64,000 nt of DNA, taken from Symsagittifera roscoffensis (taxonomy: Eukaryota > Xenacoelomorpha > Acoela > Convolutidae). Of this stretch, positions 22,381 through 33,260 are shown one piece after another; within the stretch, counting starts at the first letter, position 1; each line of letters starts with the position of its first letter. Position numbers and translations under genes: made by a program. Location of the stretch: the NCBI RefSeq assembly GCF_963678635.1, contig NC_087069.1:54136635-54200634 (forward strand). The letters run 5' to 3'. The notes beneath the pieces were generated by a model. It did not search any database. It was given only the letters and a program-made list of their open reading frames with translations, and was not told the DNA's origin.

Positions 22381-22599
22381 CTTTCCTATTAAGTAGCTCA
22401 AGGCAACCACTCAACCAAAATCACAATCAAAAAAAAATTTTGTTCGGGTACTTCTAATACACCCAATATAGAATCCAAAGTTGATCACGAATTTCCGGGT
22501 CAGAATGGATTCTTATGATCCTGATAAGCACGCCTAATATCCTAATATGATCCTAATTAAATGGATATTTTCCGTTTCCCAAATTGCCACAGAAGGTTT

Positions 22600-24700
22600 A
22601 CTCAAGTCTCTTACAAGGAGGGTCGCTAGAAGGTTTAAGACACTCCGGAGGGTTACCTCGGAGGGTACCTCAATCACTCAAGTTACTTAGGAGGGTATCT
22701 TAATCACCCAAGTTACTTCGGAGGGTCCCCTTAAATTTACTAAGGAGGGTCAATAAGATGCTTAATACGCTCCGGAGGGTCACTTCGGAGGGTACCTCCA
22801 AAATTTTCAAATTTTCTGATCTCACTTGGAAGGTTCTCCTACTAGCTTCAAAAAAGCGTCAAAATAAGCTAAGGGTTCTAGGGGGAGCTGTTTCAACTTC
22901 TTAGGGTGATCTCGTGGAAATTTTCCACTAAGGAGGGTTGCTAAAGGGTTTAGCTGACTCCGGAGGGTCACTTCGGAGGGTTCCCCCTAAAATCAAGAAA
23001 AAGGGTTAAATCACCGCAGTAAAGCCTCTGAAAGCGGTCTACCTGACTTAAGACTAGGTTGGCTGACACGGTCAACCTTCCCAGTTGAATAAAAAGATGT
23101 TTTGATAAAATTTTCTGCCGCTCGGAGGGTTGCCCGTTACTTGGACCCTCCGAACCAACAAATTCTAAAAAATTTTTCTTTTCCGAAATAATCAACCCAA
23201 AAACGGTTGCGATTCGGAAAAGTGGTCAAAAACGTCGACTTATGGTACCAAAATTATCCCGATCGGATAACTAGTCTTTGAGAAATCGCCAAAAACGCGT
23301 TCGTCAAAATGGCCTTTTTCACCACCTGTGTAGGATCTGAAAGACTTTTTTCGCAATTCCGGTCGAAAGTGCCTAAAAATACTTGAAATGAGCGTAGTAG
23401 CCCTGTACGGCACTGGAATAATGCAAAAAACCGGACCAAAATTGGTTTAGAAACAAAAATTTGGCCAAAAACTATCAAATTTGGACCCTCCGATTCCTTC
23501 CTTTTCCAAACCTTAAGTCGTTAGCTCTATCCACGGAGCTACTCGGAGGGTTACCCAAAAATTTCTCTAGTAACCGAGCACGTTATGCTAGCACGCTCCT
23601 AACGCAAAAAATTTTATTGCTCTAACTCTAAAAACTCAAAAAATCGATCCCCAAAACAGATTGACAAAATACAGAAAATTATCAAAATTTTGGTCGAAAA
23701 ATTCTTGTTTTCCTAACTTCTACTGAATCTTTGCTCACGCGGTTTCTTTAATAAAGGGGATCGAACTACGTGGCTACTCTCTATATAAAAGCTTTTTGCC
23801 TATCGGAAAAGCTCGGATATCCGAAAATTTGGGGGTCTACAGTTTGATCGAAAATTGGTAATTTTCGACAAAAAATGGGTGTTTCTTGGGTCTAAATAGG
23901 AGATAAGTAATATATAGTAAGGACAATAATCTATAAATAGTCGTTAATAAATAGTACTATACCCTCCTTTGCACCAAAATATTCGAATTAAGACCCTTAA
24001 CTCGGAAATTTGTAATCGATGGAGGGTACAATCGGACCGCGCCAATCGTGCCCCCCACCACTTAAGTTTTAAGGAAATAGTACCCGAACGATACTAAAAT
24101 TGCTTCAACGATACCCAACAGTCGTTGCGGATGTTGTCCTTGATGTCCCTGTTGAGTGTGGAACACGTTGATCAGCCTGCCACTCTACCCTCCGGTCACC
24201 GGCAAAATCACCATTAACGTGCTTAAACACTCAAATTACACTCGAGGGAGGGTACCCAACCCTTCACCAAAACACACAATCTCTCTATCAGAAACGATAT
24301 AAATCAATCTGAAACAACAACAAATAGGAAGGTCAGATCACATCTCGTCCGGAAATAACATATAAACTGTCACTTTATGTTTTTTTACTGTTTTTGGTCT
24401 TTTTTGGATTTTTTACTGTTTTTTGTACTTTTTTTGTTTTTAAATAATTATTTTTGGCTTTTTCTTGGTTATACACTATTTTTTGTTTGGTTTTACGCTT
24501 TCTCTTTAATTGTTTTTGGTCCTGGGACCTCAGGACAAGCGGGCTCTAGATTTCCCACCTAACCCTCCGACCCCCGGAATTTTCGGTGTTAACTAAGTTA
24601 AAAAGCTAAATCGTACTAGACGGAGGGGTACGCACCTTCCCCCTAGTACGAAAACGGTCATTAAGGCCTCTAACTCGGGCATACGCCCGGAGCGGAGGGT
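22600..24700 (-). repeat. Dispersed ACCCTCC motif cluster in the leader
   Basis: On the plus strand GGAGGGT, often as CGGAGGGT, occurs about twenty times (for example around 22618, 22648, 22663, 22690, 22719, 22745, 22783, 22799, 22933, 22963, 22977, 23123, 23551, 24021, 24246 and 24697). A few copies are in the opposite orientation (near 23149, 23484, 23961, 24188 and 24563). In element RNA the motif reads ACCCTCCG. Spacing is irregular, so this is a motif cluster and not a tandem array. No function is recognised. Confidence 0.7.
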
Positions 24701-24748
24701 ACGTCGCTGAAACGCTTGCTGATCATGATGGTTTCATGCCTTTAACAG

Positions 24749-24766
24749 GCCCACCCAGGAGCGCCA
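24749..24766 (-). promoter_or_regulatory. Candidate tRNA primer-binding site
   Basis: In element orientation, TGGCGCTCCTGGGTGGGC begins 12 bases downstream of the 5' LTR. It starts with the TGG expected from pairing to a tRNA 3' CCA, and its complement looks like a tRNA acceptor end. I cannot assign the tRNA from sequence alone. The 12-base offset is larger than usual. Confidence 0.5.
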
Positions 24767-24778
24767 TAAAAACGTCTA

Positions 24779-25664
24779 TGTAACATTCGCCCAAATATCA
24801 CACAGCGACGGAGCGTGGAAAAAGTACCTATTGACGACTGGCAGGCGTCAGTTACCTTAATTCCACTCGTTTTTCACCGTCTCGACCTTGCCAGTTGATT
24901 TTCTGGTCTGTCTAGGGCAAAGTAAAAAGTTACTATTTTTAGGCCATCAGTCAAACGACTTTTGATCAGCTTTCGTTTGCATGCGAACACAACCACATAG
25001 CTGAGTCTCGGATCCTCAGACTACGTAATTGTCATTAAAAACACGGCTCGAACAACCTATTTTATTATGTTTTTGTGTGACAGTTTTATATTAAATCCAT
25101 TGGAGATGGATTGACCCTTTCCTTTCTCTATCTACTCATGCTCTGAAATATTAAATAATAACGGTGTTTAATTCAGATCTAGGACATTACAGCAACTGTT
25201 ATGGCTAGTTTACACAGTCCCTTCACATATAACAGTCTCTGGGGGACCAAGCCTCCGCTCCCGTGATTTTCTTGAGACAACACTCTTATCTCCTATATTT
25301 CGTGTCCCGGGAGGGTTCCGTGGTATTTCTCTTCCCCCCACTGAAGCCTCCGTCTCCACAAATATCCGTCACTAAGGTCCTTATCGTGTGTTATTGCCAC
25401 GATAAGAGGCTCCGTAATTTTCTCGTCTCGGATACAACCGTTCGTCACAAAATATGGCGTCGTTCTGATTTTTCTCTATTTTATTCAAAATGGCCGTCTT
25501 TTTTCTATTTCTCAGAAATGTTCTCCTTCAAATCGAAATTTTAAAAATAAAAATTCCAGAACATTCTGACCCTCCGTCGCAACACTTTTCTGTTCGTAAG
25601 GCCTTTGGTCACTTTTATTTCTGTCGCGGGAAGGTTGTGCTGTGTCATCCGGCAGAATGGCACA
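24779..25664 (-). repeat. 5' LTR of the retrotransposon
   Basis: This is the second copy of the 886-bp LTR and the promoter end, because the element reads on the minus strand. It contains the same shadow frames as the other copy (plus 25263-25544 and 25490 onwards). It joins satellite at 25665. Confidence 0.95.
25083..25090 (-). promoter_or_regulatory. Candidate TATA box in the 5' LTR
   Basis: The minus strand reads AATATAAAACTG here. It is the best TATA-like sequence I found in the LTR, with an AATAAA about 17 bp further downstream. Transcription would run leftwards into the leader. Confidence 0.35.
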
Positions 25665-26200
25665 CACAGCAAACCTATACATTATGCCTGCCCACAGTAT
25701 CCCACAATCAGTATCCTACACAGTAGGCCTCACAACATGTCTCACAGCATGCTTCACAGTATGCCTACACAGTATGCCTCACAGTATGCCTAACAGTATG
25801 CGTATACAGTAAAGCCTCAGTATGCCTACAAACAGTATCCTACACACAGATCCTCACTGATCAGTTTTAAAACCTCAAATCTCAAAATCTAATAATAAAA
25901 TTTTTTATGACTCGTTTGTAAGAAAACTGCTTTATTTAGTATGCCTACAATTAGTATGCCTACAGAGTATGTCTCAGTATGCCTACGCACAATATCTTAC
26001 GCAGAGTGTCCTAAAAACAGACCCTCACATATCAGTAAGTTTGATAATATCAAATCTCAAAATATATTACAAAAATATTTTATGACTAGTTTGATAGAAG
26101 TTTTTAAAGTATACCTACACACAGTATGCCAACGCAGCATATCTCATAGTGTGCCTCACAGTATGCCTACACAGTATGCCTCAGTATGCCTACACATCTT
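25665..26200 (+). repeat. Satellite remnant right of the retrotransposon
   Basis: The same AGTATGCCTACAC/CTCAC minisatellite and AT-rich box continue after the LTR and end near 26200 at ACACATCTTATCGCG. The reverse complement of this edge is found at about 44803-45330, where the retrotransposon is absent, so the inverted repeat includes at least 500 bp of satellite. Confidence 0.9.
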
Positions 26201-26849
26201 ATCGCGCGCCTCGTCATCATTTGCTGGTCCTATTCTCACATATCCGTAAAGCAAGTCGAATCCTCACTCACTTATCAGCTTCTAGTCAAATCATTCTTTT
26301 CAGCCCGTTTATATAATGCTCACCTTTCAGCAAAGCAAGTCTAACATTAAACTTTATTTCGTTAGTCTTTGTGCCAAAACTGTCTTCCACAATTGTACTT
26401 CCTACTGTGCTTCCTGATGTCAAATCCTTATATTGGTGCGCATATCATGTAAACAGTTTAGTTTTTGTGTTAGTGGAAATAAAAACCCCACATTTTTCTT
26501 TTTCATTCGAGAAAATTGTTAAGTTTTCATAGTTAGTGGAAGTAAATTTTCCAAGTATTTCTTTTTGATTTGAGAAAAACGGTTAATTCTTACTGAAGCT
26601 AATTGTTATTGTTTTTCAGGTCCACTCGTGTCATATTAATGATGCGCCCAAATGATTAAATTTTGGTTGTAACTAAACCTAGGATAGGTGTTAACACTCA
26701 AAATGGGCTCATGAGGATCAAAAAATGTGGTGGTCTTCTCCTTTCTTCAAAATTATAGAAATGTATCTTCAATCCTCATTTTATTACCTCACTGCTCATA
26801 CCTCCTTTTCCCTTCCATTACTATGTGAGAATTTGCCGGTCCAATATTA
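26201..26849. other. Non-coding outer part of the left arm
   Basis: AT-rich sequence matched by the reverse complement of 44166-44802. I find no gene in it. It separates the satellite edge from the Artemis-like remnant. Confidence 0.6.
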
Positions 26850-28076
26850 GAAATCCTGGGGTTTCAATTAATTGCTTCAATGGTGAGAACCTCAAATCTA
26901 CGGTTTGTTTTCTTTTGGACTGTCATACAGATCACATGGCGGGCCTTAATGAGCCTGAGCTCTTTGAAAGATTAAAACACTTTAACTTTAAAGTTTTTTT
27001 CCTAAAATTTTGGCTGCTTTGTTGAGTGCATTTCCACTTTATTTTCATCTAACTCCATATAAAAACTCTGGATTCAGATCATGAGATAAGATTGAAAGTT
27101 TCATCGGAAGGGGACAAGACTCTTATTGTCACTTATTGTCACTCATGTTCCTGCAGGTCACTGTCCAGGTTCAGTACTGGTCTTACTAGTTTCCAAAAAA
27201 ATCTGTCCTTTTTACTGACGACTTCAGATGGCAAGTTGGTCGTGCAAAGCGAGTAAATCATCTTTTCGACAACTTACAAGAAGCTGCTGTTCACAAATTT
27301 GATGATATTCACATCGACACATATTTTGCAAAACAGATTCGACTTTCGTAACTCGTAGGGAGAGCTGTCTTTAAGCTATTTTTTAAGCTGTGTCCGCATA
27401 GTTTTTTCATTTCAAAATATTGTGGTCCATTTTTGTAACAAAACTTGCTACGGTTATAAGTTTTTGATGAAAGAGCTCGCACTTAGATTCAGCACTAAAG
27501 TTCGCGTTTCATTACGTCAGTATCAACTGTACAAAAGTGTTCCGTACGCATACTGTCAAATCAAAATTGGCTCACTCTAGATATCGAAAGTACCAAAAAC
27601 CATTTCTGCAAGCCGTCGTCTGCGTCTGCGAACTTAAAACTGCCGGGCATCCCAAGTCCAGAAGTGCTTGCAATCATTCCATCTGCAATGTTCTTCACTA
27701 AAAACAAGATAATGGAAGGGACATTGGTTAAAGCAGTGTCTGAGAGAACCAATTGGTGCTCTTATTTTTCGCACTCTATAGCTGACGAAATAATTTGTTT
27801 CCTTTCGAGTCTGCAGTTCGGAAGTATTACACCATTTGTTGGTCAGGATAAAAAAAATATTCCACTTGACTATGTGGAAGCTTTTATTTTAAATACGCTC
27901 AAACATCAGAACCCAAACACCTCAAACGATGCGAGTACAATGTTGTGGAAGGAGAAAATTAAGTTCAATAAGAGAGGTAAACTCAAACTATATCTGGATA
28001 ATACTTCAACAAACACACAAGACTACGAATACCACAGTGAGCCATTGAGAAAACAGAGACGCTTTTTCAAAGATTA
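26850..28076 (+). pseudogene. Broken, intronless Artemis/SNM1-like nuclease gene (left copy)
   Basis: Conceptual translation in shifting frames gives the sequence order of the metallo-beta-lactamase / beta-CASP nuclease Artemis (DCLRE1C), which opens DNA hairpins and trims ends. An N-terminal block GVSINCFNGENLKS leads to LDCHTDHM near 26914-26937, the HxHxDH metal motif with Asp in place of the first His. Then follow a PAGHCPGSV block near 27150-27180, a VVHFCNKTCYGYKF block near 27420, and a beta-CASP region (EVLAIIPSAMFF onward) in the frame 27664-28076. Stops and frameshifts separate the blocks. The pieces run on almost without spacers where the vertebrate gene has many introns, so this may be a retrocopy. 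No start ATG was found. It has been disrupted and is unlikely to be active. Confidence 0.7.
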
Positions 28077-28504
28077 AGATTTCGAGGGAACGGACACAGA
28101 AACAGTCCTTTTTCTCATCTCAGATACTGATGAGTGCGATGATGATTTCTGAACCAACTGAACTGTCTCATCTCAATTACTGATGATGATTTCTTAACCA
28201 TAACTGAAGCATATCATCTCAAATATTGATGAGTGACTTAACTGCCCCTATTTCAAACATGAACTGCCATTTAAAATCCTGAAATGCATGGCTTTCGATG
28301 GTAGTACTTCCTTATCCCAAAAATTATCCGATCATCCGACAAAGATAAAGAATTATTTGACATTCGCATAGTTAACCAATGTTTTAAGATTATGTGTGGG
28401 TTCCGCTGACAAAGGGATAAATCCTTGCTTTCAAATTGAGCGTTGCTATAGATAAAATATCAACTCTGTTTTAATTGTCCCTATGCAAGTTCAATAATAA
28501 TCAA

Positions 28505-28665
28505 AAATACGGAGTCCACTTACAATTTGCGAAATCCACTTACATTTGCGGAATCCGCTTACAAACTTTGCGGATTCCACTTACATTTGCGGATTCCACG
28601 TACATTTTGCGGATTCCACTTACATTTTGCGGAATCCACTTAAAGTTGCGGAATCTAGAACAACT
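28505..28665 (+). repeat. Minisatellite, unit about 20 bp (TTGCGGATTCCACTTACATT)
   Basis: Seven or so imperfect tandem copies of a CGGATTCCACTTACATT unit. Further copies of the block lie at 30365-30530 and 31475-31640, and in reverse complement at 42259-42396. Confidence 0.8.
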
Positions 28666-30364
28666 AGCTACTTTTGCTTGTTGCGGAATCCTCAATAAAA
28701 CAAATGTGTAGACCAAATTTACGTTTCAGGTATATGTGCGCGGAATCCACTGAAATTTTGTTTTTGAAAATCCACTTACATTTTGGAACATATCTAAAGA
28801 CTTGTCTCTGGAATCCCGGAAAATACAGACACAAATTCTCTGCACACTTTGGCCTCGCAATAATTTGTGTAGAAAGATCGAGTGTAAACGCTACAAAAAA
28901 AAACTTTTTTGGATGTTTTATGTTGTATAATCTTGAATATTGGTCAGGATAAAAAATACTCCACTTGACTATGTGGAAGCTTTTACTTTAAGTAAGCTCA
29001 AATATCAGAACCCAAACACATCAAACGATGCGAGTACAATGTTGTGGAAGGAGAAAATTAAGTTCAATAAGAGAGGTTAATTCAAACTATATCTGGATAA
29101 TATTTCAACAAACACACCAGACTACGAATACCACAGTGAGCCTTTAGACAACAGAGACGCTTTTTCGAAGATTGAGATTTCGAGGGAACGGATTCAGAAA
29201 CAGTCCATTATCTCATCTCAGATACTGATGAGTGCGATGATGATTTCTGAACCAACTGAACCATCTCATCTCAAATACTGATGATGATTTCTTAACCATA
29301 ACTGAACCATATCATCTCAAATACTGATGAGTGACTTAACTTCCCCCATTTCAAACTTGAACTGCCATTTCAAACAGAGACGCTTTTTCGAAGGTTGAGA
29401 TTTCGAGGGAACGGATTCAGAAACAGTCAATTATCTCATCTCAGATACTGATGAGTGCGATGATGATTTCTGAACCAACTGAACCATCTCATCTCAAACA
29501 CTGATGACGATTTCTTAATCATAACTGAACCATATCATCTCAAATACTAATGAGTGACTTAACTGCCCCCATTTCAAACATGAACTGCCGTTTCAAACCC
29601 TGAGTTGCATGACTTTCGATGATTGTACTTCCCGATCCCAAAAATCATCCGATCATCCGATAAAGATAAGAAAATATTTGACATCCGCATAGTTAACCAA
29701 TGTTTTAAGATTATGTGTAGATTCCGCTGACAAATGGAAAAATCCTTGCTACTTTAAGTAAGCTCAAATATCAGAACCCAAACACATCAAACGATGCGAG
29801 TACAATGTTGTGGAAGGAGAAAATTAAGTTCAATAAGAGAGGTTAATTCAAACTATATCTGGATAATATTTCAACAAACACACCAGACTACGAATACCAC
29901 AGTGAGCCTTTAGACAACAGAGACGCTTTTTCGAAGATTGAGATTTCGAGGGAACGGATTCAGAAACAGTCCATTATCTCATCTCAGATACTGATGAGTG
30001 CGATGATGATTTCTGAACCAACTGAACCATCTCATCTCAAATACTGATGATGATTTCTTAACCATAACTGAACCATATCATCTCAAATACTGATGAGTGA
30101 CTTAACTTCCCCCATTTCAAACTTGAACTGCCATTTCAAACCCTGAGTTGCATGACTTTCGATGATTGTACTTCCCGATCTTAAAACTCATCCGATCATC
30201 CGATAACGATAAGAAAATATTTGACATCCGCATACTTAACCAATGTTTTAAGATTATGTGTGGGTTTCGCTGACAAATGGATAAATCCTTGCTTTCAAAT
30301 TGAGCGTTGTTAAAGATAAAATATCAAGTATTCCACCTCTATGTTTTAATTGTCCATAGGCAAG

Positions 30365-30530
30365 TTCAATAATAATCAAAAATACGGAATCCACTTACAA
30401 TTTGCGAAATCCACTTACATTTGCGTATTCCGCTTACAACTTTTGCGGATTCCACTTACATTTGCGGATTCCAATTACATTTTGCGGATTCCACTTACAT
30501 TTTGCGAAATCCACCTAAAGTTGCGGAATC
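30365..30530 (+). repeat. Minisatellite, second block of the 20-bp unit
   Basis: Same unit as at 28505-28665, inside the third copy of the amplified segment. Open frames across it are repeat artefacts. Confidence 0.8.
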
Positions 30531-31474
30531 TAGAACAACTAGCTCTTTTGCTTGTTGCGGAATCCTCAATAAAACAAATGTGTCGACAAAATTTACGTTT
30601 CAGCGCGGAATCCACTGAAATTCTGTTTTTGAAAATCCAATTACAATTTGGAACATAACTAAAGACTTGTCTCTGGAATCCAGAAAATACAGACACAAAA
30701 TTGCGCGCCTATTTTGTGCACAATACGGCCTCGCATTGATTCGTGTAGAAAGATTGAGTGTAAACTCTACAAAAAAATTTTTTTTGGATTTTTTATGTTG
30801 TAATAATCCTAAATGTTGGTCAGGATAACAATACTCCACTTGACTAAGTGGAAGCTTTCATTTTAATTGCGCTCAAACATCAGAACCCAAACACCTCAAA
30901 CGATGCGAGTACAATGTTGTGGAAGGAGAAAATTAAGTTCAATAAGAGAGGTTAACTCAAACTATATCTGGATAATATTTCAACAAACACACCAGACTAC
31001 GAATACCACAGTGAGCCTTTAGACAACAGAGACGCTTTTTCGAAGATTGAGATTTCGAGGGAACGGATTCAGAAACAGTCAATTATCTCATCTCAGATAC
31101 TGATGAGTGCGATGATGATTTCTGGACCAACTGAACCATCTCATCTCAAACACTGATGACGATTTCTTAATCATAACTGAACCATATCATCTCAAATACT
31201 AATGAGTGACTTAACTGCCCCCATTTCAAACATGAACTGCCGTTTCAAACCCTGAGTTGCATGACTTTCGATGATTGTACTTCCCGATCCCAAAAATCAT
31301 CCGATCATCCGATAAAGATAAGAAAATATTTGACATCCGCATAGTTAACCAATGTTTTAAGATTATGTGTAGATTCCGCTGACAAATGGAAAAATCCTTG
31401 CTTTCAAATTGCGTGTTGCTATAGATAGTAAATCAAGTATTCCACCTCTATCTTTTAATTGTCCATATGCGAGT

Positions 31475-31640
31475 TCAATAACAAACAAAAATATGGAATC
31501 CACTTAAAATTTGCAAAATTCACGTCTATTTGCGGATTCCGCTTACAAATTTTGCGGATTCCACTTACATTTGCAGATTCCTTTTACATTTTTCGGATTC
31601 CACTTACATTTTGCGGAATCCACTTAAAGTTGCGGAATTT
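31475..31640 (+). repeat. Minisatellite, third block of the 20-bp unit
   Basis: Same unit, in the innermost copy of the amplified segment. This copy is the counterpart of the single block in the right arm at 42259-42396. Confidence 0.8.
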
Positions 31641-31900
31641 AGAACAACTAGCTACTTTTGCTTGTTGCGGAATCCTCAACAAAACAAATGTGGCAACAAA
31701 AATTACGTTACAGGTATTTGTGCGCCGAATTCGCTGAAATTTAGTTTTTGAAAATCCACTTACACTTTGGAACATATCTAAAGGCTTGTCTGTGGAATCC
31801 AGGAAAATACAGACACAAAATTGTGCGCCTATGTTGTGCACACTTGGGCGTCGCAATGATTCGTGTAGAAAGATTGAGTGCCATTTTTTTTGGATGTTTT

Positions 31901-32474
31901 TATGTTGTAAAAAACTTAAATGCTTTTTTGAGAACATTCCTCATTTTTCTTTCAAAATGAATCATTGCTTCAGATTTTTTAATCTAATTTTTTGGAAACA
32001 AAAAATGAAATATACATTTTTTCAATTGTCTGCAAAAAAAAATGCCACAAAATTCAATTCGGATTAGAAAGGAAGGGATGGGGTGCCTGCTTTTCTTCAG
32101 CGATTTCACTCCCTGTCGACAAAAGGCGTCCTCCTTTTGGCACCATTTTAAGTTATCTCTTTTGGCAGACCGAACTTAAAGTATTCATAGAGGTGCCTTT
32201 GGCGTCAATATTTTTTGAATTTCAGAGGAGAGCGCGTGCCGAAAATATAAGCAAGATTTATTAACAAAAATTTTTTCAAGTTCGGAAAAACAAATTTCTA
32301 GATGAATTTTTTTTGGCAACACTGTCTTTTCAAAATCTAATTTGCGGCGTTGAAAATTTGGTTAAAATGCTTTCGGAAAAGTCAAACCTAAAAATAAGAC
32401 TAAATATTCTAATTTTGTTTGAAAATGCCCCTCTATAGTTCCTATATATTCCCCTGCCAATAATTACCTGGCCC
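31901..32474 (+). other. Conserved block of the left arm with a short open frame
   Basis: Reads against 41430-41982 in reverse complement. Both arms keep an open stretch that includes VDKRRPPFGTILSYLFWQTE, followed by a similar 30 residues. The frame has no clear start in the left arm and resembles no family I know. It may be a fragment of an old repeat rather than a gene. Confidence 0.35.
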
Positions 32475-32928
32475 CAGGGGCGGATCTAGGATTTTATCGA
32501 GGGGGGGGGCGGATTTTCAAAAAAATTTCGAAAATTTTGACGACCTTTTTTTTTAGGTCAACCAAATTGATTTTCCGAGCTCTCCTAAAGCACTATAGAG
32601 ACCGCATATAGAGCAAATTTTCTGCGCCGCAGGCAAAACTTTGAAAAAACAGGTCAAAAAAAGCCGTTTTTAGGCGCTTTTTGAAAAATTTTGAAAAAAA
32701 ATGCGTTTTTTTGGTGCGCGCTCCCCCTCAAAGTTAGCATTTGGTGCGCGCTCCCCCTCCCCCCAAATGCGCCTTTAAAAAAACTTTAGTGTCGGTCGGT
32801 CAAAAATAGATTTCTTAAAAAGTACACAAGGGGGACCCTTCGGGTCGGCAGGGGGTCGAATCCCTGAGGGGGAAGGGCGTCCGCCCCTACGACACCCCCC
32901 AGCCCCCCCCCCCCTAAATCCGCCCCTG
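32475..32928. mobile_element. hAT-type MITE, left arm only
   Basis: 454 bp with terminal inverted repeats CAGGGGCGGATCTAGG / CAGGGGCGGATTTAGG. It is flanked by 8-bp direct repeats CCTGGCCC (32467-32474) and CCTGACCC (32929-32936), 7 of 8 identical. The matching place in the right arm (about 41420) has a single CTTGATCC-like site and no insert, which is a clean empty site. An 8-bp duplication and CAGGGG ends fit the hAT superfamily. It has no coding capacity. Confidence 0.85.
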
Positions 32929-33035
32929 CCTGACCCCCTCAATATTGAAATTTTTCATTCATCACATCACCTTCACTACATTGTCCCCCACTCGCCCATC
33001 TCCTTTTTTAGAAAAAAAAACTTAAGCACACCAAT

Positions 33036-33254
33036 GGGCTCTTTTCCAGTTCCCCCCCCCTTCATTTTTTCTGAAATTCATTACATGAAAGTCTTTTTAA
33101 AATAATTTTTAATGTTATAAACTGCATTAAAACGTGTCAGCGTGAACAGCTGAACAAATTTTCATAACATTTCTAACATGCAAATTGCCGTGTGAACAAT
33201 TTTTGAACATCTCTGTTTTGTAATTTAACAAGGGGGGGGACTGGAAAAGAGCCC
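33036..33254. mobile_element. Second MITE, 219 bp, left arm only
   Basis: Terminal inverted repeats start GGGCTCTTTTCCAGT, followed by a C run at the left end and the mirror at the right end. It is flanked by the 6-bp direct repeat ACCAAT (33030-33035 and 33255-33260). The right arm at about 41320 has one ACCAAT and no insert. No coding capacity; superfamily not assigned. Confidence 0.8.
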
Positions 33255-33260
33255 ACCAAT

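Larger units (their letters stand above)
21644..24778 (-). other. Long 5' leader of the retrotransposon (about 3.1 kb)
   Basis: The region between the 5' LTR and the first gag ATG has no convincing protein gene. From the LTR inwards it holds the candidate primer-binding site, a stretch rich in ACCCTCC motifs (22600-24700), an A-rich part in RNA sense (24376-24500), and two tandem copies of a structured element (22085-22380). The next open frames (minus 22968-23195 and 23254-23478) have no recognisable features. Leaders of this size are unusual for the family and may hold packaging or translation-control signals. Confidence 0.7.
7966..25664 (-). mobile_element. 17.7-kb Ty3/Gypsy-type LTR retrotransposon inserted in satellite
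   Basis: Two 886-bp direct repeats (7966-8851 and 24779-25664, offset 16,813) start TGTAAC and end GGCACA on the plus strand, so they read TG...CA. Between them, all coding is on the minus strand in the order gag, protease, reverse transcriptase, RNase H, integrase, macro-like domain, then a separate ORF. Protease, RT, RNase H and integrase in this order identify the Ty3/Gypsy type. Candidate primer-binding and polypurine sites lie at the expected ends. The LTRs show no difference that I can see and both large frames are open, so the insertion looks young and possibly competent. Satellite flanks it on both sides. Target-site duplication is unclear: only CAC is shared exactly, or CTCAC/CACAC with one mismatch if the LTR is ended two bases earlier. 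At 17.7 kb it is far longer than typical 5-7 kb members. Confidence 0.95.
27838..31900 (+). repeat. Tandemly amplified segment in the left arm, about four partial copies
   Basis: A segment starting TTGGTCAGGATAA (3' part of the Artemis-like remnant) and running through a CTCATCTCAAATACTGATGA stretch and the CGGATTCCACTTACATT minisatellite is repeated. Copies begin near 27838, 28938, about 29755 (lacking its start) and 30811. A further partial duplication is joined at 29371, where TTTCAAA meets CAGAGACGC. The right arm has only one copy (about 43170-41990), so the amplification happened on the left arm, or was lost on the right, after duplication. I see no intact gene here. Confidence 0.75.

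Noticed and set aside
21986-22414. 142-codon minus-strand frame with two similar 62-residue repeats in the leader
   Set aside because: It has no ATG anywhere, and the covarying stems explain the conservation better as RNA structure. I keep it only as a note in the RNA feature.
24361-24562. Phe-rich plus-strand frame of 61 aa in the leader
   Set aside because: It is a translation of a T-rich tract and lies on the non-coding strand of the element.
28125-31230. CTGATGAG motifs resembling the hammerhead ribozyme core in the left-arm repeats
   Set aside because: The required CGAAA after a second stem is missing, and the copies belong to a simple repeat with no matching stems.
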